A DNA stretch of 13,494 nt from an uncultured Eubacteriales bacterium (GCA_900546385.1 URCT01000071.1:1-13494), one strand, 5' to 3'; shown: positions 1 through 6,447, counted from the first letter of the stretch. Made by a program: numbers and translations. The notes: generated from the sequence alone by a model not told the origin.

Positions 1-283
1 AGTCAACGTGGCCGGGGGTGTCGATGATGTTGATTCTGTGCGGTGCATACTGCTTCTGCTCACCGGACCAATAGCAGGTGGTAGCAGCGGAGGTAATGGT
101 GATACCTCTTTCCTGCTCCTGTTCCATCCAGTCCATGGTGGCAGCGCCTTCGTGAACTTCGCCGATCTTATGCGTTTTTCCGGTATAATACAGGATACGC
201 TCGGTCGTCGTCGTCTTGCCGGCATCGATATGAGCCATGATACCAATATTTCTTGTGTGTTCAAGTGAACAAGTTCTCGGCAT
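1..283 (-). CDS. fusA: Elongation factor G, N-terminal part (truncated by window edge)
   Basis: This is the translocation GTPase EF-G, which moves tRNAs and mRNA through the ribosome in the cytoplasm. About 94 residues are present. The G1 P-loop AHIDAGKTTTTE lies at residues 17-28, the switch I/G2 region RGITITSAATT follows, and the G3 motif DTPGHVD lies at the window edge. The ATG at 281-283 is preceded by AGGAG, and the N-terminus MPRTCSLEHTRNIGIMAH fits the family. It is the third gene of the str operon, 44 nt after rpsG on the same strand. The remaining roughly 600 residues lie left of the window, so later domains cannot be checked. Identification is secure; only completeness is limited. 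Confidence 0.97.
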   Translation of the reverse strand, partial: MPRTCSLEHTRNIGIMAHIDAGKTTTTERILYYTGKTHKIGEVHEGAATMDWMEQEQERGITITSAATTCYWSGEQKQYAPHRINIIDTPGHVD

Positions 284-308
284 TTGTTTTCTCCTTTAAT
301 TTATTCGC

Positions 309-328
309 ATTTTTGCAAAAGCAAAAAT
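309..328 (-). other. Hairpin at the rpsG stop codon
   Basis: A perfect 8-bp stem, ATTTTTGC (309-316) and GCAAAAAT (321-328), has a 4-nt loop. It overlaps the last base of the rpsG stop codon and lies 25 nt before the fusA start. It lacks a G/C-rich stem and sits inside the operon, so it is more likely an intercistronic structure (processing or mRNA stability) than a terminator. The structure is seen in the sequence; its role is unknown. Confidence 0.45.
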
Positions 329-795
329 TAATATCTGTAGTGAGCAAAAGCCTTGTTTGCTTCTGCCATCTTGTGGGTATCTTCGCGCTTCTTGACAGCG
401 GAACCGAGTCCGTTGACAGCGTCGATGATTTCACCGGCAAGACGTTCAGACATATTCTTTTCGCTTCTGGCACGCGAATAAACCGTGAGCCAACGTAAGC
501 CGAGCGTCTGTCTTCTCTCAGGTCTGACTTCGATCGGAACCTGATAAGTCGAGCCGCCTACACGGCGAGCCTTAACTTCGAGAACAGGCATAATGTTTTC
601 AAGCGCCTTCTGGAAATTTTCCAGCGGATCGCCTACTTTTTGATTGATGATCTCAAATGCGTCATATACGATTTTCTGAGCGACACCCTTTTTGCCGTCG
701 TACATAATGTTATTGATAAGCTTTGTTACGAGCTTAGAATTGTACAGCGGATCGGGGAGTACGTCTCTCTTGGGTACAGAACCTCTTCTTGGCAC
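328..795 (-). CDS. rpsG: 30S ribosomal protein S7
   Basis: S7 is the primary assembly protein of the 30S head; it binds the 3' major domain of 16S rRNA. The 155-residue product matches the usual length of about 156. Family signatures are the N-terminal PRRGSVPKRDVLPDP, then ARRVGGSTYQVPIEVRP, LRWLTVYSRARSE and the C-terminal AHYRY. I chose the GTG at 793-795 because GGAGGG lies about 9 nt upstream and translation then begins at VPRRGS, the conserved N-terminus. An upstream in-frame GTG at 813 would place the ribosome binding site inside the gene. It is the second gene of the str operon, after a structured 182-nt gap from rpsL. Confidence 0.97.
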   Translation of the reverse strand: MPRRGSVPKRDVLPDPLYNSKLVTKLINNIMYDGKKGVAQKIVYDAFEIINQKVGDPLENFQKALENIMPVLEVKARRVGGSTYQVPIEVRPERRQTLGLRWLTVYSRARSEKNMSERLAGEIIDAVNGLGSAVKKREDTHKMAEANKAFAHYRY

Positions 796-875
796 TATAC
801 TTCCCTCCTTCACTAAAAAATGAATTCACAGGTACTCGAAATGATTACCTTTCGTCAGCACTTTGCGAGTTCCGC

Positions 876-957
876 ACCGCAAAACCGTATATGGTTTCAT
901 ATATGTTGTGCGGTTTAGCCTCTCAAAATACCTTTCATAAAAAGCGTTTTCACGCTT
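876..957 (-). promoter_or_regulatory. Structured rpsL-rpsG intercistronic region, candidate S7 autoregulation site
   Basis: The 182-nt gap between rpsL and rpsG is long for a str operon and holds two hairpins on the mRNA strand. The first in transcription order is a perfect 6-bp stem (942-947 with 952-957) closed by a GAAA tetraloop and followed by five U. The second is two-tiered: an outer stem 876-881 with 909-914 and an inner stem 888-893 with 898-903, joined by an internal loop. In E. coli, S7 represses its own operon by binding the rpsL-rpsG gap, so a similar role is plausible here. The first hairpin could instead act as a weak attenuator. The structures are seen in the sequence; the function is inference. 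Confidence 0.45.
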
Positions 958-977
958 CTACGGCAGCGCGCGGAGAA

Positions 978-1391
978 TTACTTCTTCTTTTCGCGCTTTG
1001 CGCCGTACTTGGAACGGGACTGATTTCTCTTTGCAACGCCCTGCGTATCGAGCGTACCGCGAATGATGTGATAACGCACACCAGGAAGGTCCCTGACTCT
1101 TCCGCCGCGGATAAGCACAACGCTGTGTTCCTGCAAGTTGTGACCGATACCCGGAATATACGAAGTAACTTCGATACCGTTGGTCAGTCTGACTCTTGCG
1201 ATCTTTCTCAAAGCAGAGTTCGGCTTCTTCGGGGTCTTTGTGGACACCTTCGTGCAAACGCCTCTCTTCTGAGGAGCAGCAAGATCTGTCTGCTGCTTGG
1301 TAAGCGTGTTGAAGCCGTGCAAAAGAGCGGAAGACTTGGATTTCTTAGCGTCCTCGCGTCCTTTTCTTACTAATTGGTTAAAGGTTGGCAT
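978..1391 (-). CDS. rpsL: 30S ribosomal protein S12
   Basis: S12 sits at the decoding centre on the 30S interface and helps monitor codon-anticodon pairing. The product has 137 residues, the usual length for the family in Bacillota. Visible signatures are MPTFNQLVRKGRE at the start, QKRGVCTKV, TPKKPNSALRK (residues 53-63), YIPGIGHNLQEHSVVL, and GGRVRDLPGVRYH (residues 96-108). The ATG at 1389-1391 has AGGAGGT upstream and gives the conserved N-terminus; an in-frame ATG six codons earlier overlaps that ribosome binding site. Residue 100, equivalent to E. coli Lys88, is Arg (codon AGG), whereas the other classical streptomycin position (E. coli Lys43, here Lys55) is intact. It is the first gene of the operon. 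Confidence 0.97.
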   Translation of the reverse strand: MPTFNQLVRKGREDAKKSKSSALLHGFNTLTKQQTDLAAPQKRGVCTKVSTKTPKKPNSALRKIARVRLTNGIEVTSYIPGIGHNLQEHSVVLIRGGRVRDLPGVRYHIIRGTLDTQGVAKRNQSRSKYGAKREKKK

Positions 1392-1467
1392 ACCGCACCT
1401 CCTCTTCATAAAAAATTACGGTCTTGCGCCGACATGACGCAATCAGCGCATACGAACCGACTTATAT

Positions 1468-1496
1468 ATTATACGTACTTTTTTGTTTTTTGTCAA
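1468..1496 (-). promoter_or_regulatory. Sigma-A promoter of the str operon
   Basis: Reading leftward, TTGACA (1491-1496) and TATAAT (1468-1473) are separated by exactly 17 nt, a perfect consensus match at both boxes and in spacing. The spacer is A-rich. It lies about 77 nt upstream of the rpsL start codon, so the leader would be about 70 nt. It accounts for transcription of rpsL-rpsG-fusA without rpoBC upstream. Confidence 0.9.
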
Positions 1497-1614
1497 GAAT
1501 TTTCGGATTTCACCCAAAATTTCTCCGTTTTGACGGATAATTCCTTTATTTTTGGCATATATTGGTGCAACTTACACATAGTATCGGCTTGTTTTCTCGA
1601 AACTATGCGTGCTT
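1497..1614. other. Spacer between the DHHW gene and the str promoter, with two weak hairpins
   Basis: No gene is visible. Just after the DHHW gene stop codon, arms at 1574-1582 and 1602-1610 form a 9-bp stem on minus-strand RNA with one G-U pair and a 19-nt loop; the plus-strand copy would have an A-C mismatch. No U-run follows. A second 5-bp stem lies at 1524-1537. Either could end transcription of the acetylation genes, but neither is a convincing intrinsic terminator, so read-through into rpsL is possible. Confidence 0.3.
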
Positions 1615-2718
1615 TTAATCCTTTAACGTGCCGCTTTGGTTCAAAACGAGCGTGCTGTATAAGAAAAGCACATCCGCGCCGTCAAAGCTTACGAAATTTC
1701 CGATAAGCCGCGGTGCGATGTAGCGCGTATCGACAAGCGTCACCTTGCGGTAATCGCTCACAAGCAGCGGCACCATGCTGCTGCCGAACGAATCGCGGAA
1801 CACGACCAGCTCTTTTTCGGTTTCGGCGTTCGGATTTTCGATGACGATGAGCGGCGACGCGCCCGAGAGAAACATTTCATACGGGTCTTTGCCGGTCTCC
1901 TTTTCGAAATCGACCGTGCCGGTATAGCTTTTGCCGGTTTCGAGGTTGGTCACGGTACAGCCGTCCAAAACGTCATTTGTTACATAATATAACGTTTCCG
2001 ACGGAAGCGGCAGTGCCGCTTGTCCGTAATACACGCCGTAAAACGGCACGTCTGCCTTTTTTTGCGTATAGTCGCCGATGCCTTTTCCTCCCATGGCGGA
2101 AGCCAGCACGCGCGACGCGTCGATAATCTTCTCCTGCCGCCAATGCGTATCGGTCTTGTAGTAATCCTCGAGCGACAGGTGCGAAAACAGATCGATATAT
2201 TCGGCAAACGGCATATTTTCTTGCAATAACGACAGCATTTTTTCATAGTCGAGCGCCGGATAGCCGTTCTTTTCAGCCAAAAAATAGCCTTTATCCGGCG
2301 CGACGGCCAAATATACCTTACCGCCGCTATCCTTACTATAGGTATCGTACAAGGCCGCAAATTTTTTTGCTGCCGCCGTGACCGAGTTTTCATCGAGCGG
2401 ATATTCGAGCTTGGCCGCATAGCCGTCCGCAAGGTAAATGCCGTTGTTATCCTTTTTGCCGAGCGCATAGAACGAAGTTACGGCTTTGAGCGTGCGGAAA
2501 GAATCGCGAAGCGGAAACTGGTCGAGCGAATAGGTCTCGAAATCGGTCATGAATTTGCCGGAAAGAAGCGTTTGCGCGTTGGTTTCGGGAAACGACGCCA
2601 GCTTCCGGCGTTCGGAAAGGCTGCTTTCGGTCTGCGGCTTCAAAAAGCACGCCGCCGTCAAGGCACACCATACGCCGCCGACAACCATAAGGCCGAGAGC
2701 CTGTTTGTTAAATTTCAT
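1615..2718 (-). CDS. DHHW-family / AlgJ-AlgX-like SGNH protein, probable polymer O-acetylation partner
   Basis: A 367-residue extracytoplasmic protein of the DHHW family, related to the AlgJ/AlgX SGNH proteins that work with MBOAT transporters to O-acetylate exported polysaccharides. An N-terminal hydrophobic segment at about residues 8-26 should anchor it outside the membrane. Visible catalytic-type motifs are TDTHW, with Asp190 and His192, and RDSFGSS, with Ser310 as candidate nucleophile. The ATG at 2716-2718 has AGAGGTGA about 5 nt upstream; an in-frame GTG three codons earlier falls within that site and is less likely. It starts 24 nt after the MBOAT gene, so the two are almost certainly cotranscribed. 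The acetylated polymer cannot be told from sequence. Confidence 0.85.
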   Translation of the reverse strand: MKFNKQALGLMVVGGVWCALTAACFLKPQTESSLSERRKLASFPETNAQTLLSGKFMTDFETYSLDQFPLRDSFRTLKAVTSFYALGKKDNNGIYLADGYAAKLEYPLDENSVTAAAKKFAALYDTYSKDSGGKVYLAVAPDKGYFLAEKNGYPALDYEKMLSLLQENMPFAEYIDLFSHLSLEDYYKTDTHWRQEKIIDASRVLASAMGGKGIGDYTQKKADVPFYGVYYGQAALPLPSETLYYVTNDVLDGCTVTNLETGKSYTGTVDFEKETGKDPYEMFLSGASPLIVIENPNAETEKELVVFRDSFGSSMVPLLVSDYRKVTLVDTRYIAPRLIGNFVSFDGADVLFLYSTLVLNQSGTLKD

Positions 2719-2742
2719 ATCATTCACCTCTGTCAGAACGCC

Positions 2743-4146
2743 TTAAAAGCGGAAATATAAGAACGGATTGAACGAACCGTCCACCAAGAATGCCGTACAC
2801 ACAAGAAGAAGACCGACAAGGGCAGCCACCTCAAGCACCCGGAACACACCGGCCGTTTTGGTGCCGCCTGCAAGACGCTTTGCGATGTTTGCCGGAAGCG
2901 GCGTGCAACCGATAATGCCAAGCACAAAAATGACGGCATAGCTTCGCAGATAATACAGCGTTTCCGCTGTCACAAGCGGAAGACCGCCAAAACCGAACAT
3001 TCCGGCCATATCGCTTCCGGCTTCGGCAAGGCTCGATGCATTGAATAACACAAAGCTGATGATAATGACCACCATGACAAGCGTATGCGCAAGCACCACC
3101 GGAAGCTTTTCAAGCCACTTCTTTAAGAACAGCTTTTCAAGCACCAATAACACCGCAAACATAAGTCCCCACAGCACGAAATTCCATGCCGCGCCATGCC
3201 ATAGTCCCGTGAGAAACCACACAACGGCGATGTTGAAAATCCATCTGCCGAACGGAACGCGGTTGCCGCCGAGCGGAATATACACATAGTCGCGAAACCA
3301 TGTGCCGAGCGTCATGTGCCAACGCCGCCAAAATTCGGTCACGCTGCCGGACAAGTACGGATAATTGAAATTTTCCGGAAAACGGAAGCCCATGATCTTG
3401 CCAAGGCCGATGGCCATGTCGCTGTAGCCGGAAAAATCGAAATAGATGAGCATGGTAAAGCCGACGGCATACAGCCAATGAAACAGCACCGATTTTTCGT
3501 CCGACGCGCGGAACGCATCGCAAAGCTCGGCAAAAAGGTTGGCAAGAAGGATTTTTTTGGATAACCCAATCAAAAACCGCCGCACGCCCTCATACGCAAG
3601 ACTTACCGAATGCGTGCGCGTTTCAAGCTCACGCTCCACATCGGTATACCGCACGATGGGCCCGGCAATGAGCTGCGGAAACATACTGACGTAGGCCGCA
3701 AAGGTGATAAGATTCTTTTGCGCCGGCGTATCGCCGCGGTACACGTCCACCACATAGCTTAGAATTTGGAACGTGTAGAAGCTGATACCGATCGGCAGCG
3801 TTACGCGTAAAAGCGGCAAAGAAAGTCCGGTAAGCGCGTTGAAGTTGGCGATAAAAAAGTCGGCGTATTTGAAATAGCCCAAAAGGCCTGCAAGAAGCAC
3901 GACCGAAAGCGTCAGGAAGACGCGTTTTGTTCCCTTTTTTTGCGCGTGTCCCGTAAGAAGCCCGCCGCCATAGCCGATAAGAATCGAAACCGACATGAGA
4001 ATTAAGTATTTCGGTTCGCCGCAGCCGTAGAAAAACAGGCTTGCCATGAGAAGCACGAAGTTTTTGAAGCCTTTCGGCACGGCAAAATAGACGAGAAACA
4101 CGATCGGGAGAAAATAATACAAAAACGGAATACTCGAAAACAGCAT
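2743..4146 (-). CDS. MBOAT family O-acyltransferase (AlgI-like)
   Basis: A 467-residue polytopic membrane protein of the MBOAT family, close in layout and length to AlgI, DltB and PatA, which pass acyl groups across the membrane to surface polymers. Its N-terminus MLFSSIPFLYYFLPIVF is typical. The family core is visible as FRDYVYIPLGGNR followed by WFLTGLWHGAAWNFVLWG, with the expected active-site His at residue 317. Many hydrophobic helices fill the rest. AGGAGAT lies upstream of the ATG at 4144-4146. Its partner DHHW gene follows 24 nt downstream, the classic acetylation pair. A terminator-like hairpin stands immediately upstream, so expression may depend on read-through. AlgI-like is preferred over DltB because no dltA, dltC or dltD is nearby. 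Confidence 0.92.
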   Translation of the reverse strand: MLFSSIPFLYYFLPIVFLVYFAVPKGFKNFVLLMASLFFYGCGEPKYLILMSVSILIGYGGGLLTGHAQKKGTKRVFLTLSVVLLAGLLGYFKYADFFIANFNALTGLSLPLLRVTLPIGISFYTFQILSYVVDVYRGDTPAQKNLITFAAYVSMFPQLIAGPIVRYTDVERELETRTHSVSLAYEGVRRFLIGLSKKILLANLFAELCDAFRASDEKSVLFHWLYAVGFTMLIYFDFSGYSDMAIGLGKIMGFRFPENFNYPYLSGSVTEFWRRWHMTLGTWFRDYVYIPLGGNRVPFGRWIFNIAVVWFLTGLWHGAAWNFVLWGLMFAVLLVLEKLFLKKWLEKLPVVLAHTLVMVVIIISFVLFNASSLAEAGSDMAGMFGFGGLPLVTAETLYYLRSYAVIFVLGIIGCTPLPANIAKRLAGGTKTAGVFRVLEVAALVGLLLVCTAFLVDGSFNPFLYFRF

Positions 4147-4161
4147 AAATATCTCCTGAAC

Positions 4162-4206
4162 AAAAAGAGACTGCCCGACCGCCTTTTGCAGCGCCTGACA
4201 GTCTCT
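4162..4206 (-). terminator. Intrinsic terminator / possible attenuator between the lipoprotein and MBOAT genes
   Basis: A perfect 8-bp stem is formed by 4166-4173 and 4199-4206 around a 25-nt, partly pairing loop. On the minus strand it is followed at once by five U (4162-4166). It lies 16 nt after the lipoprotein stop codon and only about 15 nt before the MBOAT start codon. A T-run also follows it on the plus strand, but no plus-strand gene ends here. Confidence 0.75.
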
Positions 4207-4221
4207 CGTTTTTTATTGGAA

Positions 4222-5067
4222 TCAGATTTCGGAATCGAGCGAGCCGCCGCAGACCGACTTGAACGCCTCCATGATTTCGGAAGCAGTCACCGTATCGGCA
4301 AACTCCGAATCCACCATGAAGAAGAGCGCAAGATCGCCCTTGGAGGCAGCCTTGATGTCGTCAGCCTCCACGCAGATCCACTTTCTCGGATTGATGTTAT
4401 CCTTCATGGTCTGTGCGACCGACGCGGCGTTTGCACTGTCGGACACGCGCACAAGCACCATGGAATACGCCTGCGAGCCCATCATCGGCTCGGAGACCGC
4501 GATTTCCTTAATGCCGTCAGTGCTCGAAAGTCCGGCGATAAGCTTAACGGCGTCCGCGTCGGAAAGATCGAGTGTGTCGGTTTCGAGATCCAGATCCACC
4601 GGCTTTTTCTCGTAGATCATCGAGATGATTTCAGCTGCCGTTTTGCCGGAAAGATCCACCGACGCGTCGTTCGAACCGGCGTTGTCCGGCTTTGTTTCCG
4701 GCTTGGCTTCGGGCTTTGTTTCCGGAAGACCTGCGTCGGGAGCCGGAACCTCGGGAATTTCCGGCTGTTCGGTTTCAGAAGGCTTATTCGGCTTTGTTTC
4801 CGGCTTGACTTCGGGCTTTGTGTCGTCCTTTTTGCCAGCGTCCGTTGCGGGCTTATCGTCTTTTTCCGCTTCGTCCGTCTTTCCGTCCGTCTTTCCGTCG
4901 GCTTCATTCTTGCCGTTCTCTTGGTTCTGGTCGTTTTTCCCGTCCTCAGAGGGCGATGTAATATTGGTATCCGGATTCGGATCGGGTGTGTCCTTCTTGG
5001 CGCAGCCGTAAGCGGCGGCAGACGTGATTAAGAGAGCGGCAAGCAAGAGTGCAAGTTTCTTTTTCAT
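4222..5067 (-). CDS. DUF4358 domain lipoprotein
   Basis: A 281-residue secreted lipoprotein. The signal peptide (MKKKLALLLAALL) ends in a lipobox-like AYGC, placing the lipidated Cys at residue 22. Residues 23 to about 135 form a charged, disordered linker rich in Lys, Asp, Glu, Pro and Thr, with TDGK and KPETKP repeats. The C-terminal 145 residues look like DUF4358, with NPRKWICVEADD at about 226-237 and the strand GDLALFFMVD. As I recall, DUF4358 proteins often sit beside MBOAT and DHHW genes in Clostridia, and this one does; their biochemical role is unknown. AAGGAA lies upstream of the ATG. The gene follows the anti-sigma gene by 28 nt and ends in a hairpin terminator. Confidence 0.85.
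   Translation of the reverse strand: MKKKLALLLAALLITSAAAYGCAKKDTPDPNPDTNITSPSEDGKNDQNQENGKNEADGKTDGKTDEAEKDDKPATDAGKKDDTKPEVKPETKPNKPSETEQPEIPEVPAPDAGLPETKPEAKPETKPDNAGSNDASVDLSGKTAAEIISMIYEKKPVDLDLETDTLDLSDADAVKLIAGLSSTDGIKEIAVSEPMMGSQAYSMVLVRVSDSANAASVAQTMKDNINPRKWICVEADDIKAASKGDLALFFMVDSEFADTVTASEIMEAFKSVCGGSLDSEI
4687..4821. repeat. 33-bp direct repeat inside the lipoprotein linker
   Basis: Copies at 4687-4719 and 4789-4821 are identical except for one base and lie 69 bp apart. They encode TKPEAKPETKP and TKPEVKPETKP in the linker of the DUF4358 lipoprotein. The intervening 102-bp unit is a multiple of three, so recombination between the copies would remove 34 residues without breaking the frame. 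Linker length may therefore vary among strains. Confidence 0.8.
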
Positions 5068-5095
5068 GATATGTAGTTCCTTTCTGATGTGAAAT

Positions 5096-5746
5096 TCAGT
5101 TTTCGTTTTTTTCGTTTTTATCGATGGTTTCGTTTAAGCGGATAAACCACGTGTCGGTTTCTTTGTCCTTAGCAACGGCGTATTCCGAACAGATTTCTCC
5201 GGTTTCGGCATTTTTTACGGTAAGATACGCGGTTTCATCGGGTGAGATATCCTCGATATCCCAAAAGAGCTTGGCATCCTCGGAAAACGTGAGCGTTTGT
5301 TCCGGTTCGCCGGTCAGCATATCGGAAATAGAGCCGTGCGACACGGAAAGTTCGGTTTTGCTATCGGTTTCCAGCGTTAAAACAAGGCTCACCGTTTCGG
5401 TTTCGGGCGCGTCGAGCGAATAGACGCTGATTCCGGCGCGGCCGAGCGTTCCGTTTTCGACGGCAACGGCAGCAAGTGCCGGATTCTCCTCGCCGACAAG
5501 CACCACCGGTGCTTGGGGCAGTTGTCTATGTGACGCGAAAAAGACGGTCACCGCAGCGGCGCAGGCAGTAAGCGTGTAAACGGCAGGAAGCAGCTTCTTT
5601 TGCCAAAGCGCGCGCGCCGTCTCTTTCGGCAAGTCTTTGTGTGCGGCCTTGTCGCAAGCCTCACACGCCATCGTCTCCACGCGTTTTTTTAAGCTCTCCG
5701 GTGCTTTGACAGTCTTATATAAATCCTTAGCGGACGGTTCGAACAT
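5096..5746 (-). CDS. Probable membrane-anchored anti-sigma factor
   Basis: A 216-residue protein with a cytoplasmic N-terminus of about 50 residues, one transmembrane helix at about 51-71 (KLLPAVYTLTACAAAVTVFF) and an extracytoplasmic domain of about 145 residues rich in beta-strand patterns. The N-terminal part contains CEAC (Cys28, Cys31) and a nearby His36, but not a standard HxxxCxxC zinc anti-sigma motif. Assignment as anti-sigma is inferred from topology and position: it starts 14 nt after the ECF sigma stop codon, with GGAGGG in the gap. The outer domain could sense an envelope signal. I do not recognise a named family, and it could instead be an accessory membrane protein of the operon. 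Confidence 0.7.
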   Translation of the reverse strand: MFEPSAKDLYKTVKAPESLKKRVETMACEACDKAAHKDLPKETARALWQKKLLPAVYTLTACAAAVTVFFASHRQLPQAPVVLVGEENPALAAVAVENGTLGRAGISVYSLDAPETETVSLVLTLETDSKTELSVSHGSISDMLTGEPEQTLTFSEDAKLFWDIEDISPDETAYLTVKNAETGEICSEYAVAKDKETDTWFIRLNETIDKNEKNEN

Positions 5747-5760
5747 AGCTTTTCCCTCCT

Positions 5761-6231
5761 TTACTGCGCAAGTACGGTCTTTAACATTTCTCTTGCACGC
5801 GAAAGCCGCATTTTCACGGCAGAAACGGATGTTTTCAACGCTTTTGCCGTTTCCTCCACGCTGAAATCTTCAAAATAGTACAGCAGCACGCACATGCGGT
5901 ATTTTTCCGGCAGCTCATACACGCTTTCGAGCACACTCTTGTCCTTTTCCTCGGCAGCAAGCACTTCGGAAAGCTCCTCGATCGGCGTATAGGCACGCAC
6001 CGTTCTTCGGCGCGCAAGATCATTGCAGGTGTTGATGCACACGCGCAAGAACCATGCTTTCTCATGCGACGCATCGCGGAATTCCGGCATTTTGCGTAAG
6101 TATTTCGCAAAGGTTTCGGCAACCGCATCTTCGGCATCCGCCGCATTCAAAAGACGGGCATAGGCTAAGCGATACAGCCTGTCTGCCTGCCGCTCATACA
6201 GCTCTGCCGTTTCGGTCCGAATGTCCCGCAT
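5761..6231 (-). CDS. ECF-type RNA polymerase sigma factor
   Basis: A 156-residue group IV sigma factor, typical in length. Region 2 covers about residues 10-77 and includes DAEDAVAETFAKYL and KAWFLRVCINTCNDLARRR. Region 4 covers about 100-153, with LPEKYRMCVLLYYFEDFSVEETAKAL and the recognition-helix stretch SVSAVKMRLSRAREML. The ATG at 6229-6231 has GAGGAGG upstream. It heads a compact block with an anti-sigma-like gene and a DUF4358 lipoprotein, then the MBOAT/DHHW pair. Its own promoter is a near-consensus sigma-A type, and I found no convincing ECF-type -35/-10 pair upstream, so basal expression is probably constitutive and control is likely through the anti-sigma protein. Confidence 0.93.
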   Translation of the reverse strand: MRDIRTETAELYERQADRLYRLAYARLLNAADAEDAVAETFAKYLRKMPEFRDASHEKAWFLRVCINTCNDLARRRTVRAYTPIEELSEVLAAEEKDKSVLESVYELPEKYRMCVLLYYFEDFSVEETAKALKTSVSAVKMRLSRAREMLKTVLAQ

Positions 6232-6315
6232 TCTTTTTCCTCCTCACCCTTAACACGCATAGGCTTTGCCATCGGTCACAAATTTGCTGAAAAATTTTTT
6301 GCGTGCTTTTTCTCT

Positions 6316-6344
6316 ATTATACGACAAACGCGTGAATTTATCAA
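6316..6344 (-). promoter_or_regulatory. Sigma-A promoter of the ECF sigma operon
   Basis: Reading leftward, TTGATA (6339-6344) and TATAAT (6316-6321) are 17 nt apart: five of six and six of six consensus bases. Transcription would begin near 6309, giving a leader of about 78 nt before the sigma factor start codon. Confidence 0.82.
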
Positions 6345-6379
6345 GCCACCGCGCGTTTACCGTCAGATTGCACAAATCG

Positions 6380-6398
6380 TTTGTATGTTTTATACAAA
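6380..6398. promoter_or_regulatory. 19-bp inverted repeat, candidate operator
   Basis: TTTGTAT (6380-6386) and ATACAAA (6392-6398) are perfect 7-bp arms around GTTTT. The dyad lies 15 bp upstream of the -35 box of the plus-strand gene and 35 bp upstream of the -35 of the sigma operon. Its position suits an activator or repressor site for the GH99-like gene. No regulator for it can be named from this window. Confidence 0.45.
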
Positions 6399-6413
6399 TT
6401 TTGCCGTTTGGGG

Positions 6414-6442
6414 TTGCACCGGCGTTTTAGTTCCTCTATAAT
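6414..6442 (+). promoter_or_regulatory. Promoter of the GH99-like gene
   Basis: A perfect TATAAT at 6437-6442 has TTGCAC at 6414-6419, 17 nt upstream. The -35 box is weak, which would fit a promoter needing an activator. Transcription starting near 6449 would give a leader of nearly 90 nt that contains two hairpins. Confidence 0.65.
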
Positions 6443-6447
6443 GCAGT

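Noticed and set aside
789..1373. Open frame of 194 codons on the plus strand across rpsG/rpsL
   Set aside because: It is antisense to the unmistakable rpsL gene and shows no protein-family features.
1392..1467. Leader terminator upstream of rpsL
   Set aside because: A 5-bp TTGCG/CGCAA stem is present, but the T-run is separated from it by several bases and the stem is weak, so an attenuator is not supported.
4147..4221. Riboswitch upstream of the MBOAT gene
   Set aside because: Only 75 nt is available and it is mostly a single terminator stem; no aptamer-like conserved core is seen.
4186..5031. Open frame of 281 codons on the plus strand, antisense to the DUF4358 lipoprotein
   Set aside because: It is a shadow of the biased codons of the repetitive linker. 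It gives an Arg/Phe/Val-rich product with no domain or ribosome binding site, while the minus strand has a signal peptide, lipobox and recognisable domain.
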